Part shown: piece after piece, positions 15,040-24,864 of the stretch
Numbering within the stretch: position 1 is the stretch's first letter
How the letters are laid out: every line of letters starts with the position of its first letter
Assembly (NCBI GenBank): GCA_018712805.1
Contig: DVGI01000018.1
Coordinates: 1-49,108 of the forward strand
Reading direction: 5' to 3'
Source: Candidatus Fimenecus excrementavium
Lineage (GTDB): Bacteria; Bacillota; Clostridia; Oscillospirales; Acutalibacteraceae
DNA length: 49,108 nucleotides
The notes under the pieces: model-generated
The model's database searches: none
The model's input: only the letters and a program-made list of their open reading frames with translations
What the model was told of the DNA's origin: nothing
Program-made: the position numbers and the translations under genes

Positions 15040-17181
15040 TTATTCCACTATCAGGCGAATTTCGTCACCGGGTTTAATCTTTTCACCTTGCTGGGGTGTC
15101 TGTTCAACCACTGTGCCGGAAGAAACCTCTTTGCCGGTACGGTCAACAATCTTAATGTTGCCGAACCCTGCTGTTTCGAGTGTATCATAGGCGTTGGATG
15201 CGGACTGCCCCACAACATTGACAACCGCAATTTTGTAGTTTTCCGGATGTTTCTCTTCCCCGGAAACAACGGCCGGAGACTTCGAAAAGTCGATTTTACC
15301 GGTCTGAATTTCAGTGTCGTCAATCAAGATGGAGTATGAGTTGTTCGCACCCGTGCCTTTGATTTCTACAGACATTGTGCCGCCGGAAAGTTTAACATCC
15401 TTCGGTGAACCGTAAAGCGAATTATTAAGGTACACTTTCATGACGCCGGTTGCGCCGGAGCCCGCATTTGGCAGAGTAACAGAAACACTGACAGAGGTTT
15501 CCGGCGGAATACCATTGCTGATTGTGATGCTGACAGCGCCGCCGGCATCCGCCTGTTCATCACCGTTCGGCGACTGCGCAATAACAACGCCTTTTTCTTT
15601 ATCGCTGTTTTGCTCCGTAACATTGCCGAGCTTAAAGCCTGCGCCCTCAATCAACTGTTTCGCAATTTCCTGGCTGTAACCGATAACATTCGGCACAAGT
15701 GAAGCGTTCGGGTTTTCGTTGGTTGCAACGTAAATGGTAACCACGGAACCTTTTTCTGCATAATCGCCCTCCATCGGGAAGGTGTCAAACACGATGCCTT
15801 CTTTGGCATTTTTGTCATAGCTTGTAATAACCTTAACTTCAAAACCGTCTTTTTCAAGTTTTGCTTTGGCCTCGTCGGAAGTCAAGCCGATAATGCCGGA
15901 AATCAAAATGCTGTCATCATTATAGGCGATTTCAAGCGTTACGGTCTTGGATTTGCGAATCTTTGTGCCGGCTTCCGGGTCTTGATTTAAAACCGTTCCG
16001 GGTTCGGCATCTGCGCTGTAAACCGAATTGATTTCAAAGGTGAAGTTTTCCGTGTATTCCACATTTGTAGCAATTTCGTCGTTATAATTCATACCGATAA
16101 AGTTGGGCACTTCCACTTTTTTAGCATTCTGCCCGAGGAAAATCCCAACGGCAATCGCAATAATCACGATTAAACCTGCAAGCACACCGAAAAGAATCGG
16201 CATGGTCTTGTTGGTTTCCTTTTCTTCTTCCTCGTTTTCCGGCTCGGTTTTCACCGGTTGTGCAACCGGTTTTGCCACCGGCGCTTTTTTTGCGTCCACA
16301 AATTTTGTAGGCTCGCGGTCCACAAAATAATTATAATCAAATTTAATGGAAGGATTTTTGCGGAATTCGTCCAAATCCATCAGCATTTCCGCGGCGGATT
16401 GATAACGGTCTTTCGCGTTTTTCTGCATAGCACGCAAAGTAATCTGCTCAAGGCCGAGCGGAATATCGGGGTTGATTTCCCGCGGGCGCTTTGCTTCCTG
16501 TTGGAGCTGCATAATCGCAACGGAAACGGCGCTGTCCGACTGGAACGGAAGCTGACCGGTCAGCATTTCATACATCACAACGCCGACGGAATAAATATCC
16601 GCCTTATCGTCGGTGATTTCACCGCGCGCCTGTTCGGGGCTGATATAATGGACAGAACCGATGGCGCTTTCGGTCATGGTTCTTGTGTCGCCGCGCGAAA
16701 ACCGCGCAATGCCGAAGTCGCTGACTTTAATCGTGCCGTCTTGCAGAAGCATGATGTTCTGCGGCTTGATATCGCGGTGGACAATGCCCTTATCGTGCGC
16801 GTGCTGCAGCGCTTTCAAAATCTGGGTGACAAAGTGTACGGCCTCTTTCCAGTTGATAACCTTCTGCTGCTCAATGTATTCTTTAAGCGTGATGCCTTCA
16901 ATGTATTCCATGACAATATATTGCAGGCGGTCGCCGAAGCTGACGTCATACACCTTAACAATATTCGGGTGGGAAAGCACCGCAATCGCCTTGGCTTCAT
17001 TTTTGAAGCGGCGACGGAATTCTTCATTGGCGAGGAACTCCTCTTTTAAGATTTTGATTGCAACAATGCGGTCATCAATGTTGTCATAAGCTTTATAGAC
17101 AACAGCCATTCCGCCGACACCGATAATCTCGCGGATTTCATATCTGCCGTCCAGTCTTTTTCCACAATAATTTTCCATCAT
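15040..17181 (-). CDS. prkC: PASTA-domain Ser/Thr kinase PrkC (Stk1)
   Basis: A 713-residue membrane kinase that senses muropeptides or lipid II and controls wall growth, germination and translation. Cytoplasmic kinase domain at about residues 10-270: glycine loop IGVGGMAVVYKA, lysine in VAIKILKEEF, HRDIKPQNIML, DFGIAR, SPEQARGE. A charged linker (EEEEKETNK) leads to one membrane helix at about 328-350. Outside are three PASTA repeats in a row (KVEVPNFIGMNYND, LISGIIGLTSDEAK, LVPNVIGYSQEIAK), then a non-PASTA segment of about 95 residues starting at PPETSVSV, and a fourth PASTA repeat at the end (VVNVVGQSASNAY). The beta-rich insert between repeats three and four is unusual. It starts behind AAGGAG; either of two adjacent ATGs could be used. 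Confidence 0.95.
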   Translation of the reverse strand: MMENYCGKRLDGRYEIREIIGVGGMAVVYKAYDNIDDRIVAIKILKEEFLANEEFRRRFKNEAKAIAVLSHPNIVKVYDVSFGDRLQYIVMEYIEGITLKEYIEQQKVINWKEAVHFVTQILKALQHAHDKGIVHRDIKPQNIMLLQDGTIKVSDFGIARFSRGDTRTMTESAIGSVHYISPEQARGEITDDKADIYSVGVVMYEMLTGQLPFQSDSAVSVAIMQLQQEAKRPREINPDIPLGLEQITLRAMQKNAKDRYQSAAEMLMDLDEFRKNPSIKFDYNYFVDREPTKFVDAKKAPVAKPVAQPVKTEPENEEEEKETNKTMPILFGVLAGLIVIIAIAVGIFLGQNAKKVEVPNFIGMNYNDEIATNVEYTENFTFEINSVYSADAEPGTVLNQDPEAGTKIRKSKTVTLEIAYNDDSILISGIIGLTSDEAKAKLEKDGFEVKVITSYDKNAKEGIVFDTFPMEGDYAEKGSVVTIYVATNENPNASLVPNVIGYSQEIAKQLIEGAGFKLGNVTEQNSDKEKGVVIAQSPNGDEQADAGGAVSITISNGIPPETSVSVSVTLPNAGSGATGVMKVYLNNSLYGSPKDVKLSGGTMSVEIKGTGANNSYSILIDDTEIQTGKIDFSKSPAVVSGEEKHPENYKIAVVNVVGQSASNAYDTLETAGFGNIKIVDRTGKEVSSGTVVEQTPQQGEKIKPGDEIRLIVE

Positions 17182-17195
17182 GTATATCTCCTTAT

Positions 17196-17924
17196 TTAAT
17201 ACGCAAGCGTTACAACGGTAACATTGTCGCCGCCGCCGTTTTCAATCGCCCGGGAAACTAATTTTTCGGCGAATTCATAATAGGAACAATTTTGGGTTAA
17301 TGCACATATTTCATCGGTTTCAACGTAATTCGTCAAACCGTCTGTACACAAGAAAAGAATATCCGAAGCTGTCATCGGCTGTTCGTAAAAATCCACGCGG
17401 ATTTCGGGGTGAACGCCGAGCGCTCTTGTAATAATATTTTTGTTCGGGTGCACTTTGGCTTCGGACTGTGTGATTTTACCGGTCTCCACCATTTCCTGGA
17501 CAACGGAATGGTCTCGAGTCAGCTGAGAAAGCTTACCGCCGGAAAGCATATAAGCTCTACTATCGCCGGCATTCGCAATATATGCCGCGGAGTCCGTAAC
17601 CAGCGCGCAAACAACCGTAGTGCCCATGCCGCGCAATTCCTTATTGGCCTGCGCCAAATCATACACACTGATATTTGCCGCGTTAATTGCCGACACCAGC
17701 ATATTTTTAATCGACTTACTGCTCATAGACGCGCGGTAAGAAGCCGTAATTTGCTCGGCGATGACTTTGACGGCCGAAGTAGATGCGACGTTGCCGCCGG
17801 CTGCGCCGCCCATGCCGTCGCAAACCACCGCCCAGGCAACACCGTCCGGCAGTTCCCCTGCCGAATACGCGTCCTGGTTGTTTTCACGCGTCTTGCCGAC
17901 ATCGGTTTTTGCTACAATTTTCAA
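17196..17924 (-). CDS. prpC: PP2C-type Ser/Thr phosphatase PrpC (Stp)
   Basis: Dephosphorylates PrkC and its targets. 242 residues with the metal-binding aspartates of the PPM family: KTRENNQDAYS, VVCDGMGGAAGG, ANAGDSRAYML, LCTDGLTNYV and GGDNVTVV. The start is a TTG at 17922-17924 behind AAGGTG, giving the typical KIVAKTDVGKTRENNQD N-terminus. It overlaps the rlmN stop by 4 bases (TTGA) and lies 14 bases before prkC, the classic phosphatase-kinase pair. Confidence 0.95.
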   Translation of the reverse strand: MKIVAKTDVGKTRENNQDAYSAGELPDGVAWAVVCDGMGGAAGGNVASTSAVKVIAEQITASYRASMSSKSIKNMLVSAINAANISVYDLAQANKELRGMGTTVVCALVTDSAAYIANAGDSRAYMLSGGKLSQLTRDHSVVQEMVETGKITQSEAKVHPNKNIITRALGVHPEIRVDFYEQPMTASDILFLCTDGLTNYVETDEICALTQNCSYYEFAEKLVSRAIENGGGDNVTVVTLAY

Positions 17925-18970
17925 GTGAGATCACCTTCTTTTCGCTTTGAGGCCCGCAGTTGGCCGCAGGAAGCGTTGATATCACTTCCGAGCGTCCGCC
18001 GCACGGTAACGGTATACCCCTTTTGCTCAAGAATTGCGGAAAATCGCTTTAAACGATCGTCCTTACTTTTTTTATAATGCCTTTCCCTGACAGTATTGAC
18101 AGGAATTAGGTTGATATGACAAAGGATTCCGGAAAGACGCTGCGCTAACTCTTTTGCACAGTCGTCGCTGTCGTTGAACCCGTCAATCATTGCGTATTCA
18201 AAAGAAATCCGCCGGGAAGTAACTTTCGCGTAATAGCGGCAGGCTTCCAAAAGCTCGTCAATGTGCCATTTATGGTTGACCGGCATCGTCTGAGAGCGAA
18301 TTTCATCATTCGGCGCGTGTAAAGAAACCGAAAGCGTAAGCCCGAGCCGTTTTTCGGCAAGGTCATAAATCCGCGGCACAACACCGCAAGTGGAAAGCGA
18401 AATGTGACGCATGCTGATATTTAAACCTTTTTCGTCGGTCACAAGCTCTAAAAAGCGCATTACATTGTCGTAATTGTCTAAAGGTTCGCCCGTGCCCATT
18501 AAAACAATATGGGAGATTCGAATGCCTAAATCCCGCTGTGCGGTCAAGATTTCGGAAAGCATTTCAGACGGCAGCAAATTGCGCTGAAATCCGCCGATTG
18601 CGGAAGCGCAGAACGAGCAGCCCATTTTGCAACCGAGCTGGGTGGAAATGCAAATTGTATAGCCGTATTTATACTGCATCACGACACATTCCACATATTC
18701 GCCTCGGCCGAGTTCGTAAAGATATTTTACCGTACCGTCTATCGTGGAACAAAGCTTTGTGTCAATCGTGCAGTTGTGCAGGTCATAGTTTTCCGAAAGC
18801 GTGGAACGAAGCGCCGCCGGCAGGTTGGTCATTTCTGAAAAGTCGCGCACACCTTTTTCGTGAAGCCAAGAATAAATTTGACTTGTGCGGAATTTCGGAA
18901 GGCCGAGCGCGTTTATTTCTTGCGCGAGCTCTTCAAAATTCATTGAACGAATGTCTTTTTTAGTTTCCAT
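17921..18970 (-). CDS. rlmN: 23S rRNA/tRNA A2503-C2 methyltransferase RlmN
   Basis: A radical SAM methyltransferase acting on 23S rRNA A2503 and some tRNAs. The 4Fe-4S motif is GCKMGCSFCAS, the SAM-binding GTGEPLDNYDN follows, and the C-terminal catalytic cysteine lies in INASCGQLRA. I chose the ATG at 18970 (METKKDIRSM), preceded by CGGAG at good spacing, rather than the longer frame starting 14 codons upstream. It is then about 349 residues, as usual, and overlaps rsmB by 11 bases. Confidence 0.94.
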   Translation of the reverse strand: METKKDIRSMNFEELAQEINALGLPKFRTSQIYSWLHEKGVRDFSEMTNLPAALRSTLSENYDLHNCTIDTKLCSTIDGTVKYLYELGRGEYVECVVMQYKYGYTICISTQLGCKMGCSFCASAIGGFQRNLLPSEMLSEILTAQRDLGIRISHIVLMGTGEPLDNYDNVMRFLELVTDEKGLNISMRHISLSTCGVVPRIYDLAEKRLGLTLSVSLHAPNDEIRSQTMPVNHKWHIDELLEACRYYAKVTSRRISFEYAMIDGFNDSDDCAKELAQRLSGILCHINLIPVNTVRERHYKKSKDDRLKRFSAILEQKGYTVTVRRTLGSDINASCGQLRASKRKEGDLT

Positions 18971-20246
18971 GCTTTCTCCGTAACCGCGCAATGAAAAACC
19001 CATCCGTTCCATTTTTATGCGGCATCAAAGTTTTATAATCGTCTGTTTTCTCAAATTCCGGTTGATTTTCTAAGAAGCGGTCGCAAACCGCCTCGTTTTC
19101 CGCCCGGTTGAGCGTACAAGTGGAATACACAAGCTGTCCGTCAGCCCGCAGATAAGACGACGCATTTGTTAGGATATTATACTGTAAATCCGTTAGATTG
19201 TCAATAAATGACAAATCCTTGTAGCGGATTTCGGGCTTTCGGCGAATCGTGCCAAGGCCCGAACACGGCACATCGCAAAGCACGCGGTCGGCAACCCCGA
19301 AAAGGCTTTCGTCTGCCTTTGATGCATCGCCGACTTTTGCGGTTAAATTGGTAATCGAAAGGCGTTTTGCGCCGTCTTCAATCAACTTGACGCGTTGCGG
19401 GTATAAATCAAACGAAAAGACTTTCCCTGTGTTTTCAAGTTCTTGGGCCGCGGTAAAGGATTTCCCGCCGGGCGCCGCGCAAACGTCCAAAAGGGTTTGT
19501 CCGGGCTGTAAGTCGAGCGCGCGGACACAGTAAGCGCTTGCAAGGTCCTGGACATGAAAAAGCCCGTTCGCATATGCTTTCAATTTTTCCGGCGCACCGG
19601 CATTTTCCAGCACAAGCGTATTGGGAAGAATACCCTCTGTTGCCGTGACGCCTTCTTCCTGCAAGGAAGAAATCAGTACCTTTATTGTTGTTTTTAACGT
19701 ATTGACGCGCACCGTAAGCGGCGCCGCACCGAGGGAAGACCGTAAAATTTCTTTAGCGTCCTCTTCACCGTAATCTTGTATGTAGTGTTCCACCAAAGGT
19801 TCCGGGCAGGAATACCGAACCGATAAATCGAAAGCCGGATTTCCCGTGTTCGGATATTGAACTGACGTAAGAGATACCTTTCGCAGAACAGAATTGACAA
19901 GTCCCGAAGCGTAAGCGCAGCCGTTGGATTTCACAAGCTTTACACTTTCATTTACGGCAGCGGACGGCGGGATTTTATCCATAAAATTCAGTTGATAAAC
20001 ACCCATACGCAAAGCCGTCAAGACTTCGGGGCGCAGTTTTTTAATCGGTTGTTTTAAAAAAGACGAAAGTAAAAAATCCAGTGTGATTTTTCGCTCAGTC
20101 ACCCCGTAAACCAACGCGGTCACCAAGCCGGAAAACGGCTTATTTCCGGCGGATTCTTTCAGTTCCGAATCCAAAACCAAATTGGAATACGCGTGGTTTC
20201 TTTCAATTTTATTTAAGATGCGAAACGCGGTTTGGCGTTCGTTCAT
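18960..20246 (-). CDS. rsmB: 16S rRNA m5C967 methyltransferase RsmB
   Basis: About 428 residues: an N-terminal NusB-like RNA-binding domain (RQTAFRILNKIERNHAYSN, then ALRMGVYQLNFMDKIPPSAA) and a C-terminal methyltransferase with the SAM motif LDVCAAPGGKSF, the catalytic pair in DVPCSGLGTIRRKPE, and the second cysteine in STCTLNRAENE. The ATG at 20246 was preferred over a TTG four codons earlier because that TTG directly abuts the binding site. It overlaps the end of the upstream peptidase gene. Confidence 0.94.
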   Translation of the reverse strand: MNERQTAFRILNKIERNHAYSNLVLDSELKESAGNKPFSGLVTALVYGVTERKITLDFLLSSFLKQPIKKLRPEVLTALRMGVYQLNFMDKIPPSAAVNESVKLVKSNGCAYASGLVNSVLRKVSLTSVQYPNTGNPAFDLSVRYSCPEPLVEHYIQDYGEEDAKEILRSSLGAAPLTVRVNTLKTTIKVLISSLQEEGVTATEGILPNTLVLENAGAPEKLKAYANGLFHVQDLASAYCVRALDLQPGQTLLDVCAAPGGKSFTAAQELENTGKVFSFDLYPQRVKLIEDGAKRLSITNLTAKVGDASKADESLFGVADRVLCDVPCSGLGTIRRKPEIRYKDLSFIDNLTDLQYNILTNASSYLRADGQLVYSTCTLNRAENEAVCDRFLENQPEFEKTDDYKTLMPHKNGTDGFFIARLRRKHGN

Positions 20247-20254
20247 AAATGAAT

Positions 20255-20938
20255 TCAATCCCTTCTGTTGCGCGCAAGCAAAAGCAGACGCAGCAGGTTA
20301 GCGGCGGACATGGCAAACGCTGCCACATAGGTCATCGCCGCCGCGCGCAAGACCTTCCCCGCCCCTTCGGTTTCTTGCGGCGCGAGCATGCCGGTGGTTT
20401 CAATTACACTGAGTGCCCGACGGCTTGCGTTGAATTCCACGGGCAGGGTCACAAGCTGAAAGAGCATCACCGCCGCATACAGGAAAATACCGAAATTCAT
20501 CAAAAGCTGAGAGCCCAAGAAAATCCCGATAATTGCAAGCGGAAGCGCCGCATTGGAGCCGATTTGCGCAGGCAGCAGCAATGCGTTGCGAAAACGAATC
20601 GGCACATAATTTTCAGCGTGCTGCGCGGCGTGCCCGGCTTCGTGACAGGCAATTCCGATTGCCGCCACCGAACAGCTGCCGTAAACACCGTCGGAAAGGC
20701 GAATCACATTGTCGCGCGGGTCATAGTGGTCGTTAAGCCTCCCGTGAATGTGTTCAATACGAACACCCTGCACACCGTAATACTGCAAAACAGCCTGCGC
20801 CGCCTGCGCACCGGTGAGGCCTCGCATATTTTGCACCATGGAAAACCGCTTATAAGCGGAATTCACGCGGCTTTGCGCAATCAGCGAAATAATTAAAACC
20901 GGTACGATTAAAACAAAATAGTAATAATCTAAATACAT
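20255..20938 (-). CDS. Membrane zinc metallopeptidase, YugP family
   Basis: A 227-residue membrane protein with the zinc motif CHEAGHAAQH (HExxH) at about residues 97-106. An N-terminal helix (about residues 3-20) and further hydrophobic segments after the motif (about 120-160 and 198-215) suggest an integral membrane enzyme. The YugP family is widespread in Firmicutes, and the substrate is unknown to me. Its place between fmt and rsmB is common in clostridial versions of this cluster. Confidence 0.88.
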   Translation of the reverse strand: MYLDYYYFVLIVPVLIISLIAQSRVNSAYKRFSMVQNMRGLTGAQAAQAVLQYYGVQGVRIEHIHGRLNDHYDPRDNVIRLSDGVYGSCSVAAIGIACHEAGHAAQHAENYVPIRFRNALLLPAQIGSNAALPLAIIGIFLGSQLLMNFGIFLYAAVMLFQLVTLPVEFNASRRALSVIETTGMLAPQETEGAGKVLRAAAMTYVAAFAMSAANLLRLLLLARNRRD

Positions 20939-20947
20939 AAAATCACC

Positions 20948-21871
20948 TTATTGCAAAGCAGAACCGACCTTGACAGCGTGACCGACCAAGAAATCAGCAG
21001 CGGACATTCTTTTTTTGCCCTCCTGCTGCAATTCTAAAATACGAAGCACGGTTTTGTCGCCGCATGCGACAGCGATTGCGCCGTCAGTCGACACAATCGT
21101 GCCGGCCGGCGCGTCCGTTTTTCCGCCAAGTTCGGAACGAAAAATTTTCAGGCGTTTTCCCTGCCACATTGCCGTTGCAACCGGCCACGGAGAAAGCCCG
21201 CGAATTTGATTGTGAATTTCCAAAGCGGAGCGTGAAAAATCAATCGGGCAAAGTTCTTTTGTAAGCATCGGTGCGTAATTGCTTTCGCCGGTTTGGGGAA
21301 TGGGATTAAGCCGATTTTCACAAATCGCCGCAACGGTTTCGGAAAGCACCTGCGCACCGAGTTTCGCCAAAACATCGTGGAGTTCCCCGGCGGTCATATC
21401 TTCAGGGATTTCGGTTTCAGCACGCAAAAGCATGTCACCGGTGTCAATCCCCTCATCCATTAACATAGACGTCACACCCGTCACAGTCTCGCCGTTTAAA
21501 ATGCTCCATTGAATCGGCGCAGAACCACGGTATTTGGGTAGGAGCGACGCGTGAATATTGATAGAATGATATTTCGGGAAATACAGAATTTCTTTCGGCA
21601 GAATTTTTCCGTAAGCCACCACAACAATCAGTTCCGGCTGTAAGCGCTCCAAAACGGCAAGCGCTTCGCCGTCGCGCATAGATTTCGGCTGAAAAACAGG
21701 AATATTGTGTTTGAGTGCTTCTTCTTTTACCGGCGGCGGCGCAAGGGTATAGCCCCTACCTTTCGGTTTGTCCGGCTGGGTAAACACGCCGACCACTTCT
21801 TCGCCGTCAGACACAAGCCTTTCTAAACACGGCACGGCAAAATCCGGCGTCCCCATAAAAACAATACGCAT
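20948..21871 (-). CDS. fmt: Methionyl-tRNA formyltransferase
   Basis: Formylates initiator Met-tRNA. 307 residues; N-terminal Rossmann domain starting MRIVFMGTPDFAVPCLERL, the formyl-folate site NIHASLLPKYRGSAPIQW with the catalytic Asn-His-Asp set continuing in MLMDEGIDTGDM, and the C-terminal OB-like domain. It follows def by 1 base; def-fmt pairing is the norm because deformylase undoes this modification on finished proteins. Confidence 0.95.
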   Translation of the reverse strand: MRIVFMGTPDFAVPCLERLVSDGEEVVGVFTQPDKPKGRGYTLAPPPVKEEALKHNIPVFQPKSMRDGEALAVLERLQPELIVVVAYGKILPKEILYFPKYHSINIHASLLPKYRGSAPIQWSILNGETVTGVTSMLMDEGIDTGDMLLRAETEIPEDMTAGELHDVLAKLGAQVLSETVAAICENRLNPIPQTGESNYAPMLTKELCPIDFSRSALEIHNQIRGLSPWPVATAMWQGKRLKIFRSELGGKTDAPAGTIVSTDGAIAVACGDKTVLRILELQQEGKKRMSAADFLVGHAVKVGSALQ

Positions 21872-21872
21872 A

Positions 21873-22361
21873 TTATTCCTCCGTGTTTTGGGTTTCCGCT
21901 TTCAACCGCGCAATGACTTCCTGCGGCGCAAGGCGTTCGGTATATAAATGCCCGTCCAAATGGTCGATTTCGTGGCAAAATGCGCGAGCTTTTAAGTCTT
22001 CGCCGCTGTATTCACAGAAAGAGCCGTCCCGTTTTTGGGCGCGCACTTTGACGCGTTTCGGGCGAAGCGTAATTCCGCTTTCGCCGGGCAAAGAAAGGCA
22101 GCCTTCCAGCTCGCACTGTTCACCTTCTGTTTCGATAATTTCCGGGTTAATAAGCTCAATCAGCCCGTCGCCGACATCAATGACAATCGCGCGTTTGAGC
22201 ACGCCGACTTGCACCGCGGCAAGCCCGCAGCCGTCCGCTTCATACATTGTGTCGCGCATATCGTCGAGCAGCGTAAACAGCCGGTCGTCAAAACGTTCCA
22301 CTTTTCTGCTTTTCAATTTTAAAATCGGGTCACCTTTTTTACGAATGTTTCGTAAGCCCAT
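21873..22361 (-). CDS. def: Peptide deformylase
   Basis: Removes the N-formyl group from nascent proteins. 162 residues with the three motifs: GCGLAAVQVG (motif 1), EGCLSLPG (motif 2, metal-binding Cys) and CHEIDHLDG (motif 3, HExxH). Binding site GAGGTG precedes the ATG. A solvent-exposed Glu-rich tail ends the protein. Confidence 0.95.
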   Translation of the reverse strand: MGLRNIRKKGDPILKLKSRKVERFDDRLFTLLDDMRDTMYEADGCGLAAVQVGVLKRAIVIDVGDGLIELINPEIIETEGEQCELEGCLSLPGESGITLRPKRVKVRAQKRDGSFCEYSGEDLKARAFCHEIDHLDGHLYTERLAPQEVIARLKAETQNTEE

Positions 22362-22371
22362 TTTTCACACC

Positions 22372-24831
22372 TCAATATATATTTTCCGGATTTATATCCG
22401 CAATAACCGTAATTTTTTTGAATGTATTGTTTTTGGAAAAAACTTTCAATAATGTCGACACAAACAAGCGCAAATGCGCGTCGTTGTGGCACTTTAAAAT
22501 AATTCGGAACCGAAATTTACCGGAAACCTTGGCAAGCCGCGGCGCAATCGGACCTAATGCAATCAAATTCATCTGCCCGAATTTTTCTTTATGCAGCGCT
22601 TTAAGCTGTTCCAAAAACACCTTGGCGGCGGATTTGGTCAGCTGTTCGTCCGTACCGATAAATCCGATGGTGCAAATGTCGCAAAACGGCGGATAGACCA
22701 TTGCGCGGCGGATTTTCATTTCAAGTTCATAAAACGCGCGAAAATCCTGTTTTTGCGCAAGACGGATGATTTCATTGTCGGGAAAAGCAGTTTGTATAAT
22801 CGCTTTTCCGGCCAGCTCACCGCGCCCCGACCGCCCGACGACCTGTGTCAGCAAATCGAATGTGCGCTCGGCGCTTTTATAGTCGTCGTTGTAAAGCATT
22901 TGGTCTACGGAAACCACGCCGACCAACGTCACGCGCGGGAAATCCAGCCCTTTTGCCACCATCTGTGTTCCGACCATTATATCATACTCGTAATTTGTGA
23001 ACTTTTTTAGTGCATTTTCAAAAGAATATCTTGATGCGGTGGAATCTGTGTCCAATCGGAGAATCCGCGCTTCGGGGAGCGCTTCTGAAAGCTCGTCTTC
23101 GAGCCGCTGTGTGCCGAACCCCGAATAGGCAACCGCATCTTCGCCGCATTCCCGGCAAACCGTTGTAAAAGGCTCTGAATAGCCGCAATAATGGCACATC
23201 AGCCGGTTGTTCCGCGCGTGATACGTCAAAGAGATACTGCAATTCGGACACGTTTTCACCGTACCGCAGGCATTGCAGGCGGCAAACGTGTTGTAGCCGC
23301 GGCGGTTCAAAAGCAAAATCGACTGATTTCCGGCTTTCAGATTTTCGGAAAGCGCCTCCATCAGCGGCGCGCTGATATTGGAAAGGCCGTTTCGGTCACC
23401 GATTTGCCCTGCGTCCACCGTCAGCACTTCGGGAAGCAAAGCGTTTCCGTAACGGTTTTCGAGCGTATAAAGCGCATACTGACCGCTTTCGGCGCGTGCG
23501 TAGCTTTCAAGCGACGGCGTTGCGGAAGCAAGCAGAAGCAATGCGTTGTGATTTTTCACGCGAAAAGCGGCAACATCGCGTGCATGATAACGCGGCGTCA
23601 TTTCCGATTTATAAGTGTGCTCCTGTTCTTCATCCATAATGATAAGTCCGATATCGGGAAGCGGAGCAAACACCGCAGAGCGTGTTCCCAAAGCAATTTT
23701 TGCTTCCCCTTTTTTTACGCGCTTCCACTCGTCGAGCCGCTCGCCCATAGAAAGCGCGCTGTGGAAGACCGCTACTTCACTGCCGTAACGTTCATAGAAA
23801 ATGGAAAGCATTTGCGGCGTTAAGGATATTTCCGGCACCATGACGATGACCCCGCGTCCCTTTTGCAGTGTATCGTCAATCAGCTTTAAAAACACCTGCG
23901 TTTTGCCGGACCCCGTCACGCCGAAGAGCAAAGCGGTTTTGCTTTTCTCACTTTGCAAAGCCTGCGACAAACCGATATAGGCTTTTTGCTGTTCCTCGGT
24001 TAAATGAATTTCCGCTTTTATGGACGACTGCTTTTCAAATTTCGGGCGGCGGAAAATTTCGTTTTCAAAATAATCAATCAGCTTTTTGCTGTGTAAGGTA
24101 GATATAACCGCCGTCGTGACGCCGGTGAAATAGCATATCTCTTTGACAGACGCCGTACCGACATTTTCAAGGAAAGTCAACACATCTTTCTGCTTTTTGG
24201 TCACCTTACAAGGCGCGTCGTTTTCGAGCCATTCTTTGGTAAGGCGCACCATGCGCACCGTTGCGTCACCGATTTTTCGCTGGGTATCGGTGTTGCAGTA
24301 AAGAAGCCCTTTTTGGGTCATTTCTTCGAGCACCGTTACATCGCTTTTGAGCCCCAGTGCTTTTAAAATCGTGTCTTTTTTGACATATACGTCTTTTTCG
24401 GAAAGATAGTCCCACACCGCACGCTCGGTTTCGGAAAGGTCGTGCAAATCCGCTTCTGTTAAATCCGGGTTTGTCAGAAAGGACAAAACAAAATGAAGCC
24501 CTATTCCGGAGGGAAGCATCGCTTTTGCCGCGTCAAAAAGCGTGCAAAAGGTGTGCTCCTTCAGGAATACGGCCATTCGCAAAAGTTCATTGTTTAAAAG
24601 CGGCGCCTTGTCAAGGACAGCCGCAATATTTTTCAGTTTTTTGCCATCTTTAGGCGCACGAAGCGCAAAAACAAACCCTTGGCGCTTTTTGTTGCCGTTT
24701 CCGAACGGAACAAGCACACGAACGCCCGGCACGACGGACTGCTGCAAATTTTGAGGGATTGCATAGTCAAATGCGTCGTCAAAGCTGTAAGCCGCGTTTT
24801 CGACCGCAACTTTCGCAATTTGACCTGACAT
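22372..24831 (-). CDS. priA: Primosomal helicase PriA
   Basis: Restarts stalled replication forks by recognising fork structures and loading DnaB. About 819 residues: N-terminal 3'-DNA-binding domain (AYSFDDAFDYAIP), winged-helix part, helicase core with Walker A GVTGSGKTQVF and DEEQ-type motif IIMDEEQEHTYK, a two-zinc cysteine cluster (CNACGTVKTCPNCS, CHYCG, CRECG), and motif VVGRSGRGE. The ATG at 24831 follows AGGTGA well; a GTG three codons earlier is possible. In Bacillus coaBC precedes priA; it is absent here. Confidence 0.95.
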   Translation of the reverse strand: MSGQIAKVAVENAAYSFDDAFDYAIPQNLQQSVVPGVRVLVPFGNGNKKRQGFVFALRAPKDGKKLKNIAAVLDKAPLLNNELLRMAVFLKEHTFCTLFDAAKAMLPSGIGLHFVLSFLTNPDLTEADLHDLSETERAVWDYLSEKDVYVKKDTILKALGLKSDVTVLEEMTQKGLLYCNTDTQRKIGDATVRMVRLTKEWLENDAPCKVTKKQKDVLTFLENVGTASVKEICYFTGVTTAVISTLHSKKLIDYFENEIFRRPKFEKQSSIKAEIHLTEEQQKAYIGLSQALQSEKSKTALLFGVTGSGKTQVFLKLIDDTLQKGRGVIVMVPEISLTPQMLSIFYERYGSEVAVFHSALSMGERLDEWKRVKKGEAKIALGTRSAVFAPLPDIGLIIMDEEQEHTYKSEMTPRYHARDVAAFRVKNHNALLLLASATPSLESYARAESGQYALYTLENRYGNALLPEVLTVDAGQIGDRNGLSNISAPLMEALSENLKAGNQSILLLNRRGYNTFAACNACGTVKTCPNCSISLTYHARNNRLMCHYCGYSEPFTTVCRECGEDAVAYSGFGTQRLEDELSEALPEARILRLDTDSTASRYSFENALKKFTNYEYDIMVGTQMVAKGLDFPRVTLVGVVSVDQMLYNDDYKSAERTFDLLTQVVGRSGRGELAGKAIIQTAFPDNEIIRLAQKQDFRAFYELEMKIRRAMVYPPFCDICTIGFIGTDEQLTKSAAKVFLEQLKALHKEKFGQMNLIALGPIAPRLAKVSGKFRFRIILKCHNDAHLRLFVSTLLKVFSKNNTFKKITVIADINPENIY

Positions 24832-24864
24832 GCATTTCACCTCACCAAAACAGCTTACAGAACC

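Noticed and set aside
16258-17049. Long plus-strand frame opposite prkC
   Set aside because: Shadow of the kinase domain; composition and lack of SD sequence argue against a gene.
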